Source of the DNA: Echiichthys vipera
Lineage: Eukaryota; Chordata; Actinopteri; Perciformes; Trachinidae
DNA: 64,000 bases
NCBI GenBank assembly: GCA_963691815.1
Contig: OY829650.1
Coordinates: 28,601,195-28,665,194, forward strand
Direction: 5' to 3'
In this document: in pieces, positions 55,001-64,000 of the stretch
How positions within the stretch are numbered: the first letter of the stretch is position 1
How the letters are laid out: every line of letters starts with the position of its first letter
Translations under genes and position numbers: made by a program
The notes under the pieces: generated by a model
Database searches by the model: none
The model's input: the letters and a program-made list of their open reading frames with translations, nothing else
What the model was told of the DNA's origin: nothing

Positions 55001-56788
55001 TGAAGTCTGGTGTTTTGGCACATGTTTAAGTTTATAGATCTTTAAGAACATGTATTTTTCTACTTGATTATGCAGTGTTGACATTACATTGACCGAGAGA
55101 TCTTCATATTTACATTGTTTTTTCCTTACAAATCATTGCAGATGACATTGTGTGCCATGGATACACGTCCTTAAATTGTGTTTTCCTTACAAATCATTGC
55201 AGATGACAGTGTGTGCCATGGATAATCATCCTGCAAAGAGCTCCCATCCTGGTGTCATGTCTGAGAAACTGATGGAAGAAGCTTCATGTTCACACGACAC
55301 TCCTCAACAGGTACATTAACCTTCATCACTTGATGTTTACTTTTACAGCCTCTGTAAGTCTGGCTTTGGCCATTAAATAAAGCAAATGAGCTCATTGTGA
55401 GGTTACTGTATTGTCAATCAGGTCTTCTAACAGTTGAGTCCAATGCCTCAACGAGTCCAAAGATAAAGGAACTTTTAAGATGGATGTGAACCTGTCTGGA
55501 TAGTTTCCCTTGGCCCAATTCTTACTGTATTCTGGCACATTTACGATGTCCCCACAATGCACTTTTTATGTTACTATTAGTGTTAAATACGATCCAGAGA
55601 TGCTTTGTCCCCACAAAGGATGAAAACTTGGTGTGTTAAATGTCCCCATTAAGCTTGTTGTATTGAAAATGTGTGACAGCAAACACAGGTTGACTCATTA
55701 GTCTGAAGTATTACAGTACAATTTTGAGATTTGTTTTCCTCTGAAGTCTGGTGTTTTGGCACGTGTTTAAGTTTAGAGATTCTTAAGAACATGTATGTAT
55801 CTACTTGAATATTATGCAGTGTTGACATTACATTGAACTAGAGATCTTCATATTCATGTTGTTTTTTTCCTCACAAATCATTGCAGATGACAGTGTGTGC
55901 CATGGATAATCATCCTGCAATGAGCTCCCATCCTGCTGTCATGTCAGAAACTGATGGAAGAAGCTTCATGTTCACACGACACTCCTCAACAGGTACATTA
56001 ACCTTCATCACTTGATGTTTACTTTTACAGCCTCTGTAAGTCTGGCTTTGGCCATTAAATAAAGCAAATGAGCTCATTGTGAGGTTACTGTATTGTCAAT
56101 CAGGTCTTTTATGTAGATAGTGTCTGCCTCTCTGATCCATGGAGAGAGCTGGTTCTAAAGTAAAGGAGCCCAGTGACTAAAGGTTCTACCTCCCAGTCTT
56201 TTTTTTAGAGATACTGGGAGTCACTAACAGACCTGCATTCTGGGAGCAAATTGCACTGACAGGACAGTAGGGAATGATGAAGTCTTTCAGATAAGGTACA
56301 GTATCTCAAAAACTAAAGCACTTTTGAGGGTCTTCCATCTGTCCTAGAATGTCATATGATCACAACTGGTGCCTCGGATGTAGGTTTATGTCAGCTGTAA
56401 ACGGATAAACTGAGAGCTGAACACTGAACAAATCACTGAGGACAGATGCCTATATCAGCTCTGATTAGCCTCATAATTTCACTTGTACTGTACTGATGCA
56501 GGACTTGGAACTTTAGCTTCTCCCTTATACTGTTACTTAAAACTTTATTTTTGTCTCCTTACAGGTAGAGCTCCACAGAAAAGAACACCATGGCAGGTGG
56601 CGGAGGTTAGGGCAGTAGAGAGGCAAATGAATCAGTTCATCCGATCTTGTACGGTACCATCAAAGAGAGACTGTGAGAAATGTTTGAGAGCTGAACCTGA
56701 AGCTCTCAGTAACAGAAACTGGCAGAACTTAAAATTTTATGTCTACAACAGGATTACAGCCTTAAAAAGGAAAATGCACCCCAAATAG
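48970..56788 (+). CDS. KMT5A-like SET-domain protein with tandem 36-residue exon repeats
   Basis: Exons: 48970-49072, 49689-49851, 50073-50265 (SET), eight repeats from 50677 to 55992, and 56565-56788 (tail). Joined as listed the frame is 515 codons including TAG. The start ATG follows acceptor CTTCAG plus TTTGAC; MPPRLSPLEDACQYVGLK leads into SET. Residues 35-145 contain GRGLFA, DFVVEYRGDLID (KMT5A has DFVVEYHGDLIE as I recall), WCIDAS, RLVNDEHRHPNC, GEEITYDYGG. KMT5A monomethylates histone H4 Lys20. The SET NH(S/C) motif is N-D here, so activity is doubtful. The tail has TPWQVAEVRAVERQMNQFI, KRDCEKC and VYNRITALKRKM, a C-terminal module I recall from several uncharacterised teleost proteins. 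Polyadenylation signal at 57206. Whether all repeats are spliced in is unknown. Confidence 0.75.
49689..49851 (+). CDS. SET gene exon 2 (SET core, first half)
   Basis: Acceptor TCTGGCAG, donor GTAAGA, phases 1 to 2. Encodes RGLFAVGSFCKGDFVVEYRG then ADRRRRVFH and KWRGKAW. The split codon TG|T makes the Cys of WCIDAS. Confidence 0.85.
50073..50265 (+). CDS. SET gene exon 3 (SET core, second half)
   Basis: Acceptor TTGTCCAAG, donor GTATGT, ends in phase 0. Encodes IDASLEDGSFCRLVNDEH, then KPHLCLFALKDIKDGEEITY, then DYGGDDYPWRMQ. It carries the SET pseudoknot with N-D instead of N-H. Confidence 0.85.
50266..50676 (+). other. Intron between SET exon 3 and the repeat array
   Basis: From about 50379 it is already array-unit intron sequence, ending with one decoy segment at 50616. 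Confidence 0.8.
50677..50784 (+). CDS. Repeat exon, copy 1 (108 bp, phase 0)
   Basis: 36 residues starting MTVCAMDTHPAKSSHPGVMS and ending SCSHDTPQQ. Acceptor ATCATTGCAG, donor GTACAT. One decoy precedes it (50616). Residue state: Val-3, Thr-8, Gly-17. Confidence 0.75.
51459..51566 (+). CDS. Repeat exon, copy 2 (108 bp, phase 0)
   Basis: Same length and splice sites. State Leu-3, Asn-8, Ala-17, with a Tyr at position 20 (AVMYEKL). Two decoys precede it (51337, 51398). Confidence 0.75.
52261..52368 (+). CDS. Repeat exon, copy 3 (108 bp, phase 0)
   Basis: State Val-3, Asn-8, Ala-17, with SCSQDTPQQ at the end. Two decoys precede it (52139, 52200). Confidence 0.75.
53001..53108 (+). CDS. Repeat exon, copy 4 (108 bp, phase 0)
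   Basis: Same protein sequence as copy 1 (Val-3, Thr-8, Gly-17). It is followed by the same variant intron (GAGCTTTATTAAATTAAATA). One decoy precedes it (52940). Confidence 0.75.
53661..53768 (+). CDS. Repeat exon, copy 5 (108 bp, phase 0)
   Basis: State Leu-3, Asn-8, Ala-17, matching copy 2, with LMKAASCS in place of LMEEASCS. No decoy precedes it. Confidence 0.75.
54462..54569 (+). CDS. Repeat exon, copy 6 (108 bp, phase 0)
   Basis: State Val-3, Asn-8, Ala-17, matching copy 3, with SCSHNTPQQ at the end. Two decoys precede it (54340, 54401). Confidence 0.75.
55203..55310 (+). CDS. Repeat exon, copy 7 (108 bp, phase 0)
   Basis: State Val-3, Asn-8, Gly-17, a combination not seen in other copies. 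One decoy precedes it (55142). Confidence 0.75.
55887..55992 (+). CDS. Repeat exon, copy 8 (106 bp, frameshifted)
   Basis: Begins like the others, with K to M at PAMSS, then lacks 2 nt in the VMSEKL segment near 55945. It therefore reads ETDGRSFMFTRHSS instead of the usual end. The exon leaves in phase 1, which is the phase needed by the upstream acceptor of the tail exon (56565). Splice sites are intact. Confidence 0.6.
56565..56788 (+). CDS. SET gene last exon (C-terminal tail)
   Basis: Two acceptors are visible: TCCTTACAG ending at 56564, requiring phase 1, and CTCCACAG ending at 56578, requiring phase 0. The frame RAPQKRTPWQVAEVRAVERQ ... DCEKCLRAEPEALSNRNW ... ITALKRKMHPK then TAG is open from both. 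It is helix-like and basic, and resembles a C-terminal module shared by several uncharacterised teleost proteins. Entering the first acceptor in phase 0 would give only 17 residues before a stop. Confidence 0.75.
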
Positions 56789-57211
56789 TATGGCGAACAC
56801 AAAGAAAATGGTTGTGGAGATGTTTAGTTTTTTCTTAGTCTTTTCTTCTGTCTGTGACTGATAACATCCACCCAGTTCCAGCTTTGTGGGAGTTGCCCTG
56901 TATTATTTGTTCTGTTCTGTAAAACTTTAAGGAGAAATCTGGTGTTAAATGGACTTGGGGTGTATTAAACATGATAATGAGTACGTGTTTCAATACCCCC
57001 AAGTCCATTTAACATTGGATTTCTCCTTTTAAAATGGAATTTCATGAAGCCAATTGTTCAGTCTGGCAGATAGTCTCTTAAAAGCTCAAGCCTTGAGGAC
57101 ACACGCAGAACTTGCGTGTGAATGTTTTTTTTTTACACATAGTTTTACTGTCATTGCAGAATTATAATTTATGCAATGTAACCTATCGCTCTTTGACCTT
57201 GTGTCAATAAA
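56789..57211 (+). terminator. 3'UTR and polyadenylation signal of the SET gene
   Basis: AATAAA at 57206-57211, after GTGTC and before GT-rich sequence. The UTR contains a hairpin element at 56929-57028. Confidence 0.6.
56929..57028. repeat. Hairpin-forming MITE-like sequence in the 3'UTR
   Basis: The arm AAGGAGAAATCTGGTGTTAA.. and its complement ending ..AACATTGGATTTCTCCTT pair over about 45 bp, with a short loop around 56975. If transcribed it would form a strong stem. Confidence 0.75.
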
Positions 57212-57229
57212 AAAGTATGTTCAAAAAGT

Positions 57230-57783
57230 ATGGTCAGTTGTGCAGATCATGTAACTTGGCAGTTATTTCAGGCTAACGAGACCAAACACTAACTAAATTT
57301 ATCAGGGTAGAGCAAAAACTTCACTTCCAGTGATCACTGGGACATTAAAGCTGCATATATGGAATCTGTGGTCAATTCTGGTAGTGGAAATGGTGGTAGA
57401 TGGTGGAAATGTCCAGTAGTTGTGTCCCAATCTTCCCTGCTGTCTTAACCACGTTCTGGAGAGCCTATATGCCATTGAAATATAAAATTATTTCAATATA
57501 AATATGTCCCCACTAGTAACATATTAATCTGTGTGAAGTATGCAAATGTATGTTAATGTGGTCCCCTGTAAACAGGTTAACTAGTTTTTCCGGAAGTCCC
57601 CATAAAGCACACCAGGGACAGGTCTATACCCTTACTTCGACTTTTCTAAGATTTTAAGGCGTGTTTAGGCTCACTAACTAATGGCTACTTTACCTGATTT
57701 TTTTCACACTTGTAGAACCTCCAGAAAGAGTAGTCCCCACAAGTGATGATTGCAAAATTGGTCCCCACGAATTATGGAAACCA

Positions 57784-57854
<71 letters not shown>

Positions 57855-58094
57855 AAAGATTTGTGCACATGAATGCTTGTCTTCATGTGTGAGGGAAATC
57901 TCAGGTTACCCCTCATCATTCCACCACATTCTGCAATACATCAACGTCACAGCAAATGCAGCCGCGCTCCAAATACTTTAGACTGACAGAACCCACTTAA
58001 ACATGATGGCATGGTTTTGTGTACAGCACCTCAAAGATATTCATGCTAAAAGCTGTCTTGTTGAAATAAATGGAGAACATGAATCATGTAGTTC
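57230..58094. other. Intergenic with (TG)n at 57785-57852
   Basis: The sequence before the TG run has repeated GTCCCCAC words, as does the region near 37600. No gene seen. Confidence 0.6.
57785..57852. repeat. (TG)n microsatellite
   Basis: About 34 uninterrupted TG units. Confidence 0.96.
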
Positions 58095-58096
58095 TA

Positions 58097-59361
58097 CACT
58101 GGCGATCAGAATTAGACAACAAATTTTCAAAAAAAGATTTATTCTGAAACACTGTTTTTTTTTTTGTTCAGAATTTGATAGAATATTCACTGTGTCTATA
58201 CCACTGCTGTCCTAGCATGTATTTCTAAAAATAGAGACACTTCAACAAAATCCTTTATTTTGTGAAAAAAGCAGTTAGTAAAATCAGAGAACAGTAACTT
58301 TTGTGTCAAAAGAGAAGATTTCACCAATGTTTTCTTCTATATGATTCAAAACTGAACAGGAAGTGTAGAGGCCACAGCTTTGAATGACTTCATCACATCT
58401 GCGCCCACAGGACATCACTAGTTTCTCACACTGCTCTGGTTTGATCTGGGTCCATTCTGACTCAGTCTCTTCCACAGTTCACTAACTGGAGTGGGTTTTC
58501 TTACACATTACTTTGTTGCCAAATATTTTCCAGACATTCTCTATGGTTTTAGATCTGGACTCTGGACGTCATCCTCTACGTTTAACTCGCTTTTTTACAC
58601 ACTTTGGGTTCAGTCTTTCCCAAGTCTGACGCCAAACATAATGTTTCCTATCAGACCCAAATAAATGAACATTAGAATTGTCATGTCATGGTTTGGGGGA
58701 TGTTTTCTGCAGCAGGAGTTGGGCCTCTTGTTCAGCTACATGGCAGAGTGAATGTAAATGTTTATGTGAACCTCATTCAGCAACATGCAATACTTTCACT
58801 GCAACTGTCTCCCAATCAAAGACAATTCCCGCTGTCTCACTGCAAAACAGGTTAAGCAGTTCCTTGAAGCTAAGGATATTGAAACAATGAAAGCCCAGAG
58901 TCCAGACCTAAACCCATAGAGAATGTCTGGAAAATCATTGGTAACAAAGTAATGTCTATAAAACCCACTACAGTTAGTTAACTGTGGAAGAGACTGAGTC
59001 AGAATGGACCGAGGTCAAACCAGAGCAATGTGAGAAACTAGTGATGTCCTGTGGGTGCAGATGTGCTGAAGTCATTCAAAGCTGTGGCCTCTACACTTCC
59101 TGTTCATTTTTCAATCCTATAGAAGAAAACATTGTTGAAATCTTCCCTTCTGACACAACAGTTACTGTTCTCTAATTTTGCCCACTTCTCTTTCGCAAAA
59201 TAAAGGTTTTTGTTGAAGTGCCATGGTTATTAAAAAAAAACAAAAAACATGCTAGTACAGCAGTAGTTTAACCACGGTGGATATTCTATCAAATTCTGGA
59301 CAAAAAAAATGACAGTATTTCAGAATAAATCAAGGATTAAGACTAATTTTGATCTCCAGTG
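58097..59361. mobile_element. Rearranged Tc1-like element with two head-to-head halves
   Basis: The ends CACTGGCGATCAGAATTAG and, inverted at the right, CACTGGAGATCAAAATTAG are flanked by TA (58095-58096, 59362-59363). On the minus strand, 58675 down to 58260 encodes HLFGSDRKHYVWRQTWERLN, then IENVWKIFGNKVM, then ESEWTQIKPEQCEKLVMSCG. On the plus strand, 58680-59175 encodes MSWFGGCF, TAKQVKQFLEAKDIETMKAQ, SPDLNP, then EWTEVKPEQCEKLVMSCGC. Both halves therefore carry the transposase C-terminus pointing outward and meet near 58680. The ~450-bp outer arms are inverted repeats. Transposase N-terminus is absent and the frames are broken. Confidence 0.85.
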
Positions 59362-59363
59362 TA

Positions 59364-59944
59364 TAAAGATAATACTATCCATACAAACAGACTATAACCA
59401 ACAATAATACAATGTTTGAATTTAGCCAAGATTGACTAATATGCTTTTGCAAATTGTCATAACTAAAACAAACTTGTATACACAGATGTGGTACTGTATG
59501 AGGCTTTCCAATTGGCTCACCCTGACCTCACTTTCACTGAGAACCTGATTCTCTCCAAGGATCCAACTCAGGACTTGTTGTCCTAACAATAGATCTTTGT
59601 CTCCTGATATTTTACAGACATCTCTGTTGTGGTCCATCTCTAGAGGCCTCATCATAGTGTTGTTGAAGTGAGCACAGCTTGACCCTCAAGCTGTCCTTTA
59701 CAATCATGAACTTGAAATTCAAGAGGTCATTCAGGATAAAAAAAAAAAAAAACATGTCCTAAGTTAACACTACATCTGACAGCCAAAGTCATTAATGTGT
59801 TATGGAAATACATTTCTCCTTTGTAATGGTTGTGGAATCCAAGAACATTCTTCACTAATGAAGATGTAATGAAGCCTGGCAGTGATTTCAAAGCTTCTCT
59901 GGGGGCCTCATCATTGGGTTATGGAAGTCAACCATCATCCTTGA
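59364..59944. other. Intergenic, nothing recognised
   Basis: No coding or repeat signal identified. Confidence 0.6.
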
Positions 59945-60125
59945 GTCTTAAAGATGACATATTATGCAAAATGCAATTTTTCATTGCTCTTCAACATAAG
60001 TATGTGTCCCTGGTGTGTCTAGAGACCCCCAAAGTATGAGAAAAGACCTAGGTCAGTGGATCTCAGCCAGGGGTCCTTCAGAGTGCTCCAGGGGGTCCCC
60101 AGAGAAATGATGATTAGTTTATTTT
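59945..60125 (+). repeat. Teleost interspersed repeat fragments
   Basis: Two adjoining pieces: AAAGATGACATATTATGCAA ... GTGTCTAGAGACCCCCAAAG, and CAGTGGATCTCAGCCAGGGG, the latter like a hAT/Charlie-type end. Both are familiar fish repeats from recall; neither is complete. Confidence 0.4.
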
Positions 60126-61706
60126 CATCAGCCACACTGAACTGCGTGTGTCAGCTGATAGTAAAACCTAAAACGCTAATATAGCAGACTTCTACTTGAC
60201 TTTGCTTTTCATCTGTAAATGCTTAAAAAATGTTGAATTGCTGGGGGTTGAGGAGGATTGACTCTGACCCCTGAGGTGGGTAATTGCACTGAAGACCTAC
60301 TCATAAAATGCACCGACCTCACCGATAGCAAATCTCACTCCAAAACTAAATTGAAAGTTGGCAGGCTTGTGCATCACCACCATCCACCCTATGATTTACA
60401 TGCAGCACAAACAAGTAGAATGTTCCCCTGCCAGTTAACGTTATCCGACAGCAATTACATTCCCCCCTGAAACTTGAGTGGGAAAAAAAACAAAAGTACA
60501 TAAACCTATTTTTGGCTGGACCACAGAAATAAGAGGCCAGCCCTATAAACACGAGAACAACGCAAAACAATACATTGTTGAAAATAGCATGATTACATTG
60601 TTGAATTCATTCAATTAAAGCGGTCCTCAATTATTTGCCTAAAAAGGACCAAAGTAAACATTAAAGTACATTTTACTAACAAATATTACTATGACCTCTA
60701 CAAATTAGCATTTAGTATCCCAGAATGACATCATGGACACCACCGCTGACTTAATCTTTAACAATGTGTCCACAATTTGGCAGATTGACAATGCCAGCCA
60801 TATACTACAGCGGGTTTCAACCTAGTCTTGTTTTAGGTGGATCAATTACAAATAAGTTCAATTCAGCGAGCCAGGACACTTGGGAAAAAGAGAGGGCTCT
60901 GGAGTAAAATAAGAAAAGAAAAGTTTCTGGTACATTTTGAGGTCAGTCAGAGGCTGATTTGACACACACAGCCACATTCCATACACTCTCTTGGTGAGTC
61001 ACAGGCACAACTAACAGTCAATCCATATGTGCCACAAATCAACTTAACATTCAATCTGAACACAAAAGGATTGATAATAAATGTTTACATGTGGACATTA
61101 ATTTCTCATTTGTTTGTCATGCAGTTTAAAGGAAAAATCAACTAATTAAGAAACTGAAGCTCGGCAGTGATTTCATACTCGATTTGGAACTGCAAACTAT
61201 GATACACGCTACATTTTGGGAAGGGCCCTCTTAACAAATTCTTTTTCTTTGGAAAAGGGGATGCATAGATTACCATCTCCAAGGAAGTAAATGAGTGATG
61301 TTTGGCTTTCAATTTCACATTCAATCTCCTGCCCTGTCCTGTAGCCAAATATTTCTGGGAAACATGTTTGATTACGTACTGTGTGTGGACATTAAAACAA
61401 AGATGTAACTTTTGCAGGATGTTTTCCATGATGATGAAGCACTGACGCAATGCCAAAAGACAAACCTTGTATATGGAGTAATAAGACATTTTCCATAAAA
61501 TAGTATTGTCAACTAGAATTTGACTGACTTTTTTTCAAAACATATATCAATATTTTTTTTTTATGAAATAGTCGCATTTTGCTCTATCTTTGGCCAATTC
61601 CAAATGATGGTATTGTCCCCTGAAATCTCGAGTGGCTGAAGGGGTGTATGTCTTCAGAAATCCCCACCAATCACAATCACACCGCATCCGACACCTCCCA
61701 GCCTCG
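60126..61706. other. Intergenic, nothing recognised
   Basis: Only short unsupported frames. Confidence 0.6.
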
Positions 61707-62235
61707 TCAGCCCTGCAGTATATAACTGGTACTTTGTGCACCTAGACTGGGAAATATTTCCCCATTCTTCCTGCAGAACTGTTGGAGTTCAGTCAGCTTC
61801 TGTGGTGAGCGGTGATGGACGGCACTCTTCAAGTCCATCCACAGATGTTCTGCAGGATTCAGGTCCTGGCTCTGACTGGGCCACACTAGGACATTCATCT
61901 TCCTGTCCTTTAGCCACTCTGTTGTTTTTATGGAGGTGTGTTTTGGGTCGTTGTCATGCTGGAAGGTGAACCACCTGCCCATTTTCAAGTGTCCAACAGA
62001 GGGCTGCAGGTTTTCCCTTCGTTCCTGACCAAGTGCCCAGTCCCTGCTGAAGAGAAACAAGCCCACAACATAATGCTGCCACCAACATGCTTCACTGTAG
62101 GGATGGTGTGTTTTGGGTGGTGTGCTGTGTTTCCATTAAAAATAGCACTTGGAGTTCAGCCCAAAAAGTTCAGTTTTGGTCTCATCTGACCATATAAACT
62201 TTTGCCACATGGCATCAGAATCTTCAATCTCCCAG
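61707..62235 (-). pseudogene. Tc1-like transposase C-terminal fragment (minus strand)
   Basis: On the minus strand one frame gives FQHDNDPKHTSIKTTEWLKD, VLVWPSQSQDLNPAEHLWMD and LKSAVHHRSPQKLTELQQF, with the second aspartate and the glutamate of the DD34E triad. Upstream frames give the WSDE-like area (SLYGQMRPKLNFLG), and TVKHVGGSIMLWACFSSAGT in another frame. Frameshifted and lacking the N-terminus and clear inverted ends. Confidence 0.75.
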
Positions 62236-62490
62236 TTTGCAGGGGCGGCCCAATCTAGGCAAGGTCTGGGTGGAGCCATATGCCTTCCACTTCTGGACAA
62301 ACTGGAACAAATTCTAAAGGGACTTTTCCAACACTGCTATTCTAGTTTTACATTTTTTAATTCATTTTCAACAATTTCAAAAAAAAATTTACTTGAATGT
62401 TGAAGGAAAAATGTGTAAATCACGCTGAAAAAAATATTCTTTTATATGTATTATCATTTCAGGCTGTAATATGGCACTGTAAATGTGTAT

Positions 62491-62525
<35 letters not shown>

Positions 62526-62605
62526 GCAGTATAAATATCTATATCTATATATAGATATGTATATATCTATATATATCTATATATATATATATAGATATAT
62601 ATATT
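62491..62605. repeat. TG/TA and TATC-type AT-rich microsatellite
   Basis: TGTGTGTA followed by (TA)n and imperfect ATCTATATATAG units with palindromic potential. Confidence 0.9.
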
Positions 62606-63938
62606 GAAAGTTAAAACAAGGCAATATTCTCATTTGTGCATCATTTTCTTACACAAAAACAGGCATGTTATAAAACAAAATCCCCAAATTAACCTATCAT
62701 ATAATTTACACCTTCACTGTCCTTTTGTTTGTCTGTTCTTGTGTCTGTTATTTCCTCTCTGTTCACACACCACAGTTGGATTTGGTTTCTAAATCCTTCC
62801 TCATCTGCCTCTCAGTTATGAGAAGGCTAGCGTCTCTGGAACAGACTGTGAAAATCAAACTTCCTCTGGATGTTCTGCAGAAAAGGGTGAGGACACTGTT
62901 CGAAAAGAGCTTCCACGCCCTCATATGATCAGTTAGGCCTCATCCATCATTGTCCACTGTTCTTCATTCTGACACAGTTGGAAGTAACTGCCCTGAATGT
63001 CAGTTTTATGAAATAGTGTTAAAAAGAAAACATGTCTGAAATTGTGCTCCTACTGCCAGGTACAAAACTCAATGAGAACAGCATGAAGTGTTTCTTAGGG
63101 CTTTCATCCAAACTACATCACAGACCTATGAGTGCATTTCTCTTCAAAATGTACAAATGAAACACCCTTTGTCATGTGAAAATAGTTAATCTAGTTCTTG
63201 AAATATCTATGAATCAAAAATAGAGGCATAACTCCTCAGACTAGAGGAGCTAGGAACAAGCACTGGGTCTTCAGTTACACCTGTATAGGGCCTACGGTTG
63301 AGCATCACTGGTTTGATGTCTGAAAAGATTGAGACTAGATGAGAATTAAAATAAGCCACTTCTCTCACCCCCTTCACCGCGCAGGACAAAAGCCAGACCT
63401 GACCCATTATTTGTTCTGTGTGAAGTAAAGCCCCAGAAATGCCTGTGCAAATGCCATGCTAAACATCTGGTGCAGCCCATTTTTATGATATCATTCACCA
63501 GTCATCCATTTACTGTATGTGTAACTCAATAAAGAAAACACAGCTCCATTAAGACAATGCAGGGAACCAAATGTACCCTTGCTCATCAGCAAAGCTTTGA
63601 GTCCTTTAAATCATGATCATGGATAGAGATCAAGTGTTTCATTCAGTGTACATAATCAGGGCTTTAAATTGACACCCGCCACCCTGCCAAATGTTGTAAA
63701 AATGAACTTTGGAGGGTAACATTGTAAATTTACTAACCAATTTGGCTGGTGAAGAATGAAGAAAATAACACTGCGTTAGTTTGAGTCGGCAGGCTGCAGA
63801 AATGATGTGACGTCAGTGATTGCAATCAGAATAATAAAAAGAGAAAGACTTTTTGATGAGGTTGGGTAGCATTGGATCATTGGAGTTGTTGTCCTTACTG
63901 TCAACCACCACTGCATTGAAAATCTATCTGATGTGACC
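62606..63938. other. Intergenic, nothing recognised
   Basis: No coding or repeat signal identified. Confidence 0.6.
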
Positions 63939-64000
63939 AGTGGCGCCTGGCCATAGAGAGCGCTAGAGCGCCGCCCCTCCTGCTCTAGATTGAAATTCAT
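63939..64000 (+). mobile_element. Possible left end of a DNA transposon running off the window
   Basis: Starts CAGTGGCGCCTGGCCATAGA with GAGCGCTAGAGCGCCGCCCC following. CAGTGGCG is the same end type as the hAT copy at 13663. The other end is outside, so this is tentative. Confidence 0.3.

Larger units (their letters stand above)
50379..56105 (+). repeat. Tandem array of eight exon-intron units
   Basis: Exon starts are 50677, 51459, 52261, 53001, 53661, 54462, 55203 and 55887, so the period is 660-802 bp. Introns are as conserved as exons: ATACGATCCAGAGATGCTTT, CCCCATTAAGCTTGTTG and ACTTGATTATGCAGTGTTGA occur in almost every unit. Period length differs mainly by how many 61-bp decoy segments precede the exon. 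The array begins in the intron after SET exon 3 and ends after the eighth exon, where the sequence diverges near 56105. It looks like recent unequal crossing-over. Confidence 0.95.

Noticed and set aside
50379..56105. A CRISPR-like regular repeat array
   Set aside because: Units are 660-802 bp, exon-bearing and in a vertebrate context; nothing resembles CRISPR repeat/spacer size.

Overview
The window is vertebrate nuclear DNA, almost certainly from a ray-finned (teleost) fish. The two real genes have introns with GT/AG boundaries. The rest is packed with elements typical of teleost genomes: Tc1/mariner, hAT and Harbinger-like DNA transposons, L2/CR1-type LINEs, an L1-type fragment, a Ty3/gypsy remnant, a tRNA-derived SINE, and long CA/TG and GATA microsatellites. 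Two protein-coding genes are supported, both on the + strand. Most other short open frames are transposon debris or chance.

Region 1 (1-12858): the 3' half of adamts15, a secreted zinc metalloprotease. Seven exons run from the end of the catalytic domain (zinc site split across the first two) through disintegrin-like, central thrombospondin, cysteine-rich, spacer and two C-terminal thrombospondin repeats to the stop at 10077. They join in phase with no stop or frameshift. The 5' half lies outside the window. A long 3'UTR probably ends after the AATAAA at 12853.

Region 2 (12860-38640): intergenic DNA dominated by transposon remnants. It holds a complete 1482-bp hAT derivative with a perfect 8-bp target duplication and a captured ZMYM1-like transposase exon, a Harbinger-like MITE, a fold-back MITE (second copy in adamts15 intron 2), three copies of one ~0.5 kb family, an L1-type fragment and several long microsatellites.

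Region 3 (38640-46060): a transposon graveyard. A minus-strand LINE 3' end is followed by a long but broken LINE on the + strand. Next comes a gypsy integrase interrupted by a Tc1 transposon, which is itself interrupted by an L2 LINE (three-level nesting with a clean TA duplication).

Region 4 (46100-57230): a KMT5A-like SET-domain gene. Three SET exons are followed by a tandem array of eight near-identical 108-bp exons, each a 36-residue unit. A C-terminal exon carrying a basic helix-like tail closes the gene. The array has a three-unit higher-order repeat, nine 'decoy' acceptor copies that lead to stops, and a last copy with a 2-nt deletion that puts the chain into the frame of the tail exon. 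This is the most unusual structure in the window. Just upstream lies a hAT element carrying a second element with ~0.4 kb inverted arms.

Region 5 (57230-64000): more intergenic DNA with a rearranged, head-to-head Tc1 fold-back element, another Tc1 transposase fragment on the minus strand, AT microsatellites and a possible transposon end at the right edge.
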